Shown in pieces: positions 56,601-64,000 of a stretch of DNA of 64,000 nucleotides. The first letter of the stretch is position 1. Each line of letters begins with the position of its first letter. A model generated the notes under the pieces. It ran no database searches and was not told the origin of the DNA. It saw only the letters and a program-made list of their open reading frames with translations. The position numbers and the translations under genes are program-made. Source of the stretch: Takakia lepidozioides (Eukaryota; Streptophyta; Takakiopsida; Takakiales; Takakiaceae); assembly GCA_030704615.1 (NCBI GenBank), contig CM060731.1, positions 88,392,756 through 88,456,755 on the forward strand, read 5' to 3'.

Positions 56601-59600
56601 GCTCACCTTGACTCAGACTCTCTTCAAACCTTCCCAACCAATTTTTAAAATGTACACATGGTCTGGTTCTTGGATCTTTCCTTTTGCTATTGAGAGACAC
56701 ACTTCCTTTGAAAGGGGTCAGATGTCAGAATAAATGCAAATCCCTAGTTGGCTTGCCTAAGTCTGACACAGGGTTTGTTAAGAGATCTTCCCTGAAGGCA
56801 GCTCGGTACCATGCTGAATTCTGGTGACAAACGCACAGACCTGTATGTGAATTGATGCACTTGGGTGTCTCCTGCCTGGGTGGTCCCTTAGTTTACAAGA
56901 TACACAATGGTACTTTGAGTGTGCGGCATCGTGTGTGATGTGCCTGTTGTTAGCAGGTTGTTCTTAAGTACACAGGGGCAGATCTGGCGGTTGGCGCAAG
57001 TCCCCCAAGTGCCCAAGAGCAGATCGACTTGTTGCTGAAGTTGTACAAACATACATTGAAACGGGCAGAGCTACGTGATGAACTATTTGCGCAGGTCTCC
57101 AAGCAAACTCGCAATAATCCAGACAGGTAGGGGCCCACCCTTAGTTGTGTATATATGGCACAAAATGTCTTGGAGAAGAGCATGTCAGTTATTAAACTCC
57201 TGTGCCCTAGAGCAGGGTTGGTATACATCAGTTTCAGGTAGAAAATGAGAAATGGCTGCTGAAACTTTGGAGTCCCATCCTAATGGAATACCGCAGGTTT
57301 TTAAGTCATTGGGTACTGAAGATGAGCTGGGGAAACACGTGGAAGATGTTACCAACCCTTCTCTACAGATGGAGGTTTACTTGGTTTGCCCTATGGAGTA
57401 TATCAACATGAAAGGGAGAAGAGGTGGATCTGTAAGACATTAGACTTCAGTCAATGTGTGGCTAGGGTGCTTCTTCCTAAGCTTGAACTTTCCCCAAATT
57501 TCTGAGTTGTGACTTTATGCATTCAAAATAAAGATTTTGGGTCAGCCCTAACTCTGAAGTGTCATCATGCCAAGCGAGCCCTGAAATGTCACCATTTGGG
57601 TCCTTTGGAGATTGTTTGGAAAATTTTGCCACAAAGCTGATCTGGTCCATTTTTGTGCATGTTACCAGGCCGAGCTTGCTGAAGGCATGGGAGCTGATGT
57701 ACATTTGTGCATCTGCAATGCCTCCGGGAAAAGAATTCAGTGCATACTTGTCAGAGTATGTGCATGAGGTGGCCAATGCCCCTGGTGGTGACCCTGCAAT
57801 TCAGATGATTGCTCTAAACACTTGGAATGCACTGAAGAGGTCAGTGAAAGGAGGCCCACGCCGTGTGATTCCAGCTCAGGAGGAGATAGAGGCCCTCTTG
57901 GGTGGCCAGAAACTGACCACCATAGCCTTCTTCCTGGATGAGACATTTGAAGAAGTTACATACGATATGACTACAACTGTGGCTGATGCTGTGGAGGTAA
58001 GTCTAGTTTTTCATGTCTCACACTCATCTCTAGAGTTGTACACGAACCCAGTGGGTGTCAATACAGAATGTAAGCATGCCTCAAATTTCTGACAAAAGAT
58101 AGCTTTACTCATCATCAACCCTCCTTGAGCTACTTGTGTTGCTTTTGTTCCAGGGGGGTGGAAATTGCCTAGCCTTTGCAGACAGCTCTTGATGTCCTGT
58201 GGGATATTTTATTTTCTGCTGATGTGGACAGTTCACCAACACAAAACACTATGGAATCAATGTAGATACTGCCCACAGCCAGGTGTTGATGACAGAGAAG
58301 GAGAATTTGTGGCCCCTGAACTTGTAACGCCACGTATTTGCAGGAGCTGGCAAGTATCATAAAATTGTCATCTTACAACACATTCAGTCTTTTTGAATGT
58401 CGTAAGGCTGTGACTGGCTCCAAAGCAATTGATTCAGGAAATGGTATGTCTTGTTCTCCTATTGATTGCCAGTTGGCATGGGTTTCATTAGTTCTTCCAG
58501 CACTGTCCTGTGCACTGCTACTTCTGGAACTCAGAGAGAGAGGTGGAGTTCAAGAAAGTAAATGTGAAGCATGGATTGAAAGATTGTATCTCATGTGAGA
58601 GTAGAGAAACAGATGTACAGGACGACATAATGTAGAGACATTGAATCTCCAGGTCCTGTGTCTGGGCTGTGAAGAGCTTATGGGAGAGATAGAACAAGGG
58701 CACTGAAATGCAGCAGATAGGAACATGACAAATGAATGGGGGTAGAGACAAACCATGGAGACTGCAATGGCAAAGAAAGGCAGTTGCAGCTTCAAGGGGT
58801 TGGCGAAGAGCCTATATTGTTGTGGTAGGCTGTAGTGTGTGTTGCATGCACTTATTAGTTGACAGTCCCATGGGGGAAGACTTGCAATCTTAATGATGGA
58901 GTAAGAATACTTTGTTACTGTGCTCTAAACTTGGGCGAAATCCGTGGGTTGCAGAGGAACACATAGGACTGGATGATAACAAGTACATAGGTGACATTGT
59001 GGCGGAATTTAAAGTCAACAAAGAGCGCAACAAGGGGGAAGTAATTCAATGCAAGTTGCTGTTCAAGAAACGTCTCTTCAGGGAAGCCGATGAAGCTATC
59101 ACAGAGCCCATGTTTGTGCAACTGTCGTATGTCCAGGTACAGCATAATTTTTTCTATTTCATGTCTTTATCTCACTACTCAGTCATGTAAGTCGGTAGAT
59201 TTATGACAAGTTGTAGCAGCTGGCATTCAGTGTGTGTTTGCTTGGACCATATTGTCAGAAGTTGTGCAGGGAGATCCTTTCCAACAGAAATCTATTTTGA
59301 TTCTAATTACATATTATCTTCCGCCGCCTGGTTTGCGCCTTGGGGCCCCTCTATGGTGTGCATATTTAGGCTATTGCTATCCTCTGATCCCAACATATTG
59401 ATTGCACTAGGGACTAGTGTGTGCAAGCAGAATGTTGGTGGAGTGCTTCTTTAAAAGCAGTCTTTTGTGAATGCAGTCACAACATGATTACATGCTAGGG
59501 AACTACCCAGTTGGAAGGGATGATGCGGCACAGCTTGCAGCACTGCAAATTCTTGCGGAGATAGGCTCGGTCTCCGATCCTGAAACCAGCACGTAAGTTT

Positions 59601-62600
59601 GGAGCGACATCACCTTCAGGAATGCTTTATTAGGTTCTTGAGTTTATGGCAGCTTTCAGACAGCTGAGTTTTGAGTTTGCTTTTACCTTTAAAAGATTGT
59701 CCCGAGTTATTGTCTCTACAGATTTGACTATAGGGGAACTGAACTATCTCAAGTGTATCACAGATGAAGCATCTTTACATTTTGTGTCACAGTGTGGTGA
59801 TATTTCCACAGTTTCCACATGGATCATGCCTGTGTGATTGCAAGGTTTGGAAGCTTCACTTCTCAGCCAGTTGATGTGTGAAGTTTTCTCATTGATAAGC
59901 ACCCTACATTCATTTCATCGCAGGGATTGGGCGGCACTGTTAGACCGGTGCTTGCCAAAGCAGGTGGCAGTCACCCGAGCCAAGCGGGACTGGGAGCCCG
60001 ACATCCTTAATCGTTACCATGCCATGGTACATTTCTGAACTTCACTTTTTTAAACCAGGAGGTTTTTCTACCAAGATACAAAAGAAACTTTACAAAAGAA
60101 AGAGAGGGGCCCTCCACAAGCAGCCCAAAAGCACCTATTGCTCAAGGGATTGTCTAGGAGTCAATGCCTCGTGCAGGTAAGCTGCTTACCATTTCTGATA
60201 CATGTTGTGAGGGCCCAGGCTGTCTGCCCTTGGGGTGGAAGGGGTGGTAACCTTGTAAGAAAGATTGTAAGCCAGAAAATGGCCTTGGTTTTGAAGCGGT
60301 ACGCATGCAAAGAATGAACGTAAGAAAGAACGAAACTTGATAACATCCACCAGAAGCTCAAATAGCTGATAGAAGAATGAATGTACTCATAAGACGTTGT
60401 TTGCCATAGCCTTGTAGCCATTGACCCCGCGCCCAGTTTGAGCGGAACATAAAGGGACAGAACCTACATTTGTCAGGGGCTGACGCCGGTAGTAAGACTT
60501 ACCTTGGAATAAACAATTGATCTGGGTTTTCCAGATATCCTCTAGAAATCCCTTTACACAAGCGTCAACCTGCTGTGTGTGGTTTGCCTAATAACTAGGG
60601 CCTGGGCTCTTGGCTCAGCCTCAAGACTTTCAAAATTGGTAAACAGAGGTACAGGCACAATTCCCTTGATAGATTTGAAGAGAGCGTCTCTCTGGTGAGA
60701 GAACACCGGACAATGAATCAGAAAATGAATATTGTCTTCAGGTTGCCCGCACAACGGGCAATTGCACTCTCCCTTTCCTCTCTGCTTCTGTTTGCTGTTC
60801 AAAGGTAGGCTTCCCGCCCTGAGTTTTCAGTCTAGTGCCAAGAGTGGGTAGACCCTTGAGGTCATCCATGATGGCCTCCCCCATCACAGACTGGAAACAA
60901 GTTCAGGGAAGTTTCTGCCTAACTTCATTTTCATCAGACAATTTCCTGGCAACAGACATGGCTTTGGACACTACAGCCTCTAAGTCAGATTTATCTAGCA
61001 GGGTCAAGACTTGTGGGCTAAGATTCAGATCCCTGAGAGTCTCTTCTACTCTCTTCTGCCAGGACTTAGCCTGTTGGATATATGTTGCAGCTGACCCCAC
61101 CATCTGACCTTAAATTCATCTCGTCGGGAGCTTAAGGAAGGGATGCCAAACTCACCCCGAACAGCCACATAGAAGAAAAGAAAAGAAAACCAAGAGAAAG
61201 AAAAAACTTTATAATGTCTGAAATACCCAGTGGACCCATGGGATAAAGTAAAGGGAGAGAGTAAGCAGACTAGTTATCCAAATAAAGTATCCTACAGTAT
61301 CAAAGTGGGGATAAAGATAGAGGAGGTTGGAGTGGGTGAATCCAATCTACTGTGTGGTGTATCTTATTTGGATTTGGCTTTTATGGATCAGGCACACTTG
61401 TCAAAGGATGATGCAAGGCAACAGCTCCTCCGCATTCTGCGGTCACTACCCTATGGCAACTCTGTGTTTTTCAGTGTGCGCAAAATTGAAGACCCTATTG
61501 GATTGCTGCCAGGGCGAATTATTCTCGGTATCAACAAGCGCGGGGTATGCTATGGACTTTTGAATGGAGCCAGTTTTGTCTAGTCCCTTGAGGGCATCAT
61601 GCAACTTGTGTCTTGTTTAGATTCTCCAGATTGTTAAATCTGGATGGGTGTAGTTTCCTGGAGTAGGGGGCTCCTGCTAGGATGCATTTCTGTCCAAGAA
61701 ACCAAAATCAATGTGAATGTAGCACTCAGCAAGTGTTGAATCCCATATGTTGGAACCCAAGAGCTGTTAAGAAGGAAACACGGAAGCGTGAATTGAAAGA
61801 CAACATGTAGTCCCTTCCCTGTAGACGTGATAGTTGATAGGAGGGGGTTCCCTATGAATTGTCCATTTGATCAACAGTCACCTCAGACCACATCATCAGA
61901 ATGCAATGTCGTGAAGATGTTAGGCACATTCATCCATGGTTCTAGGGATGTATCACTGACAGGTGTTGTGGATCTGTAGGTGCACTTTTTCCGCCCAGTG
62001 CCAAAGGAATATTTACACTCAGCTGAGTTACGCGACATAATGCAGTTTGGCAGTAGCAATACTGCTGTATTCTTCAAAATGCGAGTTGCTGGTGTGCTAC
62101 ACATCTTCCAGTTTGAGACGAAGCAGGTTTGACTGCAGCAGTTTTGTTAGATTTCGATTGTGGTCTTGTACTAGTCTGTTTCTCAACCATCTACTTCTAC
62201 AAACAGAAGCTATAATATTAACTTCTTTCACTGAACTTGAAATTGTAATTAATGTGGCTCTGCACAATGTGGCATATGATTCCAAGAGGGTTTTGACAGA
62301 ACGTAAAATTTGATGATTGGGTGGAGGAGAGGAAAATTTTATTCCATCTACATGGCCAAATGGGTGTATGGGACCAAAAGAAAGCTCAAGAATGGTTAGC
62401 GCATGAAAATAAGATATAAGAATCTGTGGTGGCTCACGACAGAGATCAACCCATTAGATTTTGGTTTCTAGCCTTGTAGCCATATACACTGCACTCGATT
62501 TTGGACAGGGGTCTCTGCCCATTCCAGATTTCCTTGCCATACCAAGGTTCATGGTGGGTAACCGTAATTGAACAGCCGAAGTGAGATTTGTCAAGTTGCC

Positions 62601-63766
62601 TGTGAGCAGGGGGAGGACATATGTGTTGCGCTGCAGACGCACATTAATGATGTTATGTTGCGTCGGTACTCGAGAACACGTAATGTACCCAATGGGCAGT
62701 TGTCAAATGGTGGCGACGCAGGGGCAGCACCAAGTTCAAAGCCCGCAGGCATTGAAGTGTATGAGAAGCATGTTCAGGAGATGTCAAAACTCCTCCAAGT
62801 ATCCCAGAAAAAAATAGATCAGGTAAGTCTTGTGTACCTGTGAAGGTTGATTCCTCTCCTCTTTTGGTGGGAGAGCTTGACTGTTTTTCTGATATGGTGT
62901 GTTGTCCGCACTTATGTGGATGTATGGTGTCTTGCTCCTTTCAATTTAAACGAAGGAAGAAAGTGAAATTCATTCTTCTCCATGGTAGGCCAAGACAATA
63001 TGAGAAAACCCAGAGTTTGTAGCAAAAAATTCATATGTTGTGCAGAGACAGAGAGTGCCTGACTTAGGTAAGCTAATAAGCACTGAATATATCTGCGAGT
63101 ATCAATACCCTCTAAAAAAACTCCAGTATCCTTCCCTCATGGAGAGAGAGTACAGATCTGAGAAGTACATGAGATTTATTAGGTCCATGGGAGCCCAAGG
63201 AGGGAGAGAAGAAGAGGGAGAAAATTGAAAACACTAGGGCCTCAAGGGAGGGAGGAGAGAGCACTGTCCTTGCAGGCTTGGGGGGTCTTGGTGGCTTGCC
63301 TGCTCCAATTACAATCCATTATAAAATTCTTGCTTGTCCTCCCTATCATGCCATTTTTCCAAGCTGGCATAAGGTGGCAGCCAACTCTGAAGTTTGAACT
63401 TTAACCTAGTTGCCATTGTGGGGTGGACCAGTTGTTCATCAAAGACTCAAGAAGCTTTTAGTGGGTCCATGAGAGCTACTTTGGAGGAACATTTTCCCTG
63501 GCCTCCATCTTGTCTATCTTTAAGAAGAGAGACAGAGAAAAGAAAGAGGAGAGCGAGTTTGCATATAGTATTTGGAGTCCTGAAGCTCTTCTTGATGGCA
63601 GCTTTCGGAAGAGATAAGAGGCAAAGAGAAAAGGGAGACACAAGTAATGGAGGAGCTGGCAGGGCTCCGGGACTCACTCCGTGCCGAGGAACAGACTCGC
63701 TCTGAGGTGTCCGAAGAGCGAGAGCGCCTGTCCAAGCAGCTGGGGGACATGGATGCCGCTTTACAG
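53667..63766 (+). CDS. KCBP: Kinesin-like calmodulin-binding protein (MyTH4-FERM kinesin), 5' 15 exons
   Basis: Plant minus-end kinesin-14 with a myosin-type tail, acting in microtubule organisation and linkage to actin. Exons: 53667-53806, 54048-54161, 54424-54493, 56041-56172, 56319-56387, 56957-57126, 57669-57996, 58344-58443, 58955-59136, 59477-59592, 59924-60026, 61392-61544, 61980-62126, 62610-62822, 63602-63766. All have GT-AG junctions and phases agree, giving 734 codons without a stop. Residues 1-108 are a poorly conserved leader; about 109-265 MyTH4 ('EAFLRAMQKQL', 'EPIPTSLLR', 'ELRDELFAQVSKQTRNNPDR'); about 275-625 FERM ('FFLDETFEEVTYDM', 'GLDDNKYIGD', 'LGNYPVGRDDAAQL', 'YGNSVFFSVRKI', 'QFGSSNTAVFFKMRVAG'); coiled coil from about 650. 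The coil continues past the window; motor and calmodulin-binding helix lie beyond. Introns 3 and 11 hold LINE fragments. Confidence 0.95.
53865..53888. repeat. (GA)n microsatellite in KCBP intron 1
   Basis: GGGAGGGAGG followed by a run of about nine GA units. Confidence 0.9.
54535..55060 (+). mobile_element. LINE 3' fragment in KCBP intron 3
   Basis: The frame 54,509-55,036 contains 'CPLCGQPEDNIHFLLIHCPG' (CX2C...HX4HC), the zinc-binding region that follows the reverse transcriptase in plant LINEs. An 85-base stretch (54,539-54,623) recurs at 54,973-55,057, so the fragment has an internal direct repeat. It is in the same orientation as the host gene. Confidence 0.75.
60360..61115 (-). mobile_element. 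LINE 3' fragment in KCBP intron 11, opposite orientation
   Basis: The minus strand has 'CPLCGQPEDNIHFLIHCP' near 60,775-60,720 and the same 85-base word as intron 3 at about 60,365-60,450. Similarity to 35,440-35,600 is also visible. The copy is antisense to KCBP and lies wholly within the intron, so the KCBP frame is untouched. Confidence 0.75.
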
Positions 63767-64000
63767 GTACATGCTCTTGATCTTTCAAATTTATTTGGTT
63801 CTAGCAAGTCCAAGAATATGACGTCGACCTGTCAGTTTGTTTGGTGAAGTGGTAATTGTATTTTTACCTTGTCTTGCTCATTTTGGACATGCCCAGGATT
63901 TCCATACTAATTAAAGGTCTTCAATTTCTTTAATCGACTCCTGGCACAGTGTAAAGGATGAATGTTTGTACCTCTCCCTTGAAACAGCTAATCACAACCT
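63767..64000 (+). other. KCBP intron 15, incomplete
   Basis: Starts with a GTACAT donor after 63,766 and runs to the window end; no further exon is seen. Confidence 0.6.

Noticed and set aside
63394-63600. Open frames before the last visible KCBP exon
   Set aside because: The exon is defined by an acceptor at 63,601 that keeps the KCBP phase; the upstream frame is intronic.

Overview
The window looks like nuclear DNA of a streptophyte alga of the stonewort kind (Charophyceae, for example Chara). This is inference, not a database result. It rests on a plant-type MyTH4-FERM kinesin (KCBP) spread over many GT-AG exons at the right end, exons with a plant organellar ssDNA-binding-protein signature, chromodomain Ty3/gypsy retrotransposons, LINEs, and a very high load of nested, decayed transposons. 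There are no operons or bacterial-style gene arrangements.

Layout. 1-4.4 kb: a decayed L1-type LINE (endonuclease, linker, reverse transcriptase) split by a solo gypsy LTR with a CACAC target duplication. 4.4-5.8 kb: an unrecognised minus-strand gene whose intron carries four copies of one palindrome. 5.9-27.1 kb: two nested, related mobile elements. The inner one (12,268-26,191) has Mutator-like features: diverged terminal inverted repeats, an 11-bp target duplication and a SWIM-finger transposase on the minus strand. The outer and inner elements each carry a decayed gene, called P here, with a ParB-like domain followed by a beta-class (motif IV before motif I) DNA methyltransferase-like domain and an acidic tail. 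Each also carries a divergent pair of paralogous unknown genes, A and B. The same 20 kb is filled with hundreds of bases of a second palindrome, GAAATGCGGYRCCGCATTTC, in arrays (one with a 53-bp period), in the introns of P and between A and B.

27.1-34 kb: a young but frameshifted chromodomain Ty3/gypsy element. 34-35.8 kb: older gypsy and LINE debris. 36.1-37.5 kb: tandem copies of a minus-strand exon with the WWDNR (PDF-motif) signature of OSB proteins. 37.8-41 kb: decayed or unrecognised minus-strand coding exons, including the last part of an alpha/beta-hydrolase. 41.2-49.1 kb: a second, older gypsy element whose integrase lacks its zinc-binding domain. 49.1-53.7 kb: no recognisable gene. 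53.7-63.8 kb: the first 15 exons (734 codons) of KCBP. The neck/coil begins at the window edge and the motor lies outside.

The region of most interest is 5.9-27.1 kb. A bacterial-type ParB/methyltransferase fusion, a transposase, unknown paired genes and regular palindrome arrays travel together in a large eukaryotic DNA transposon. Both copies of P in this window are broken, so an active relative would have to be found elsewhere in the genome.
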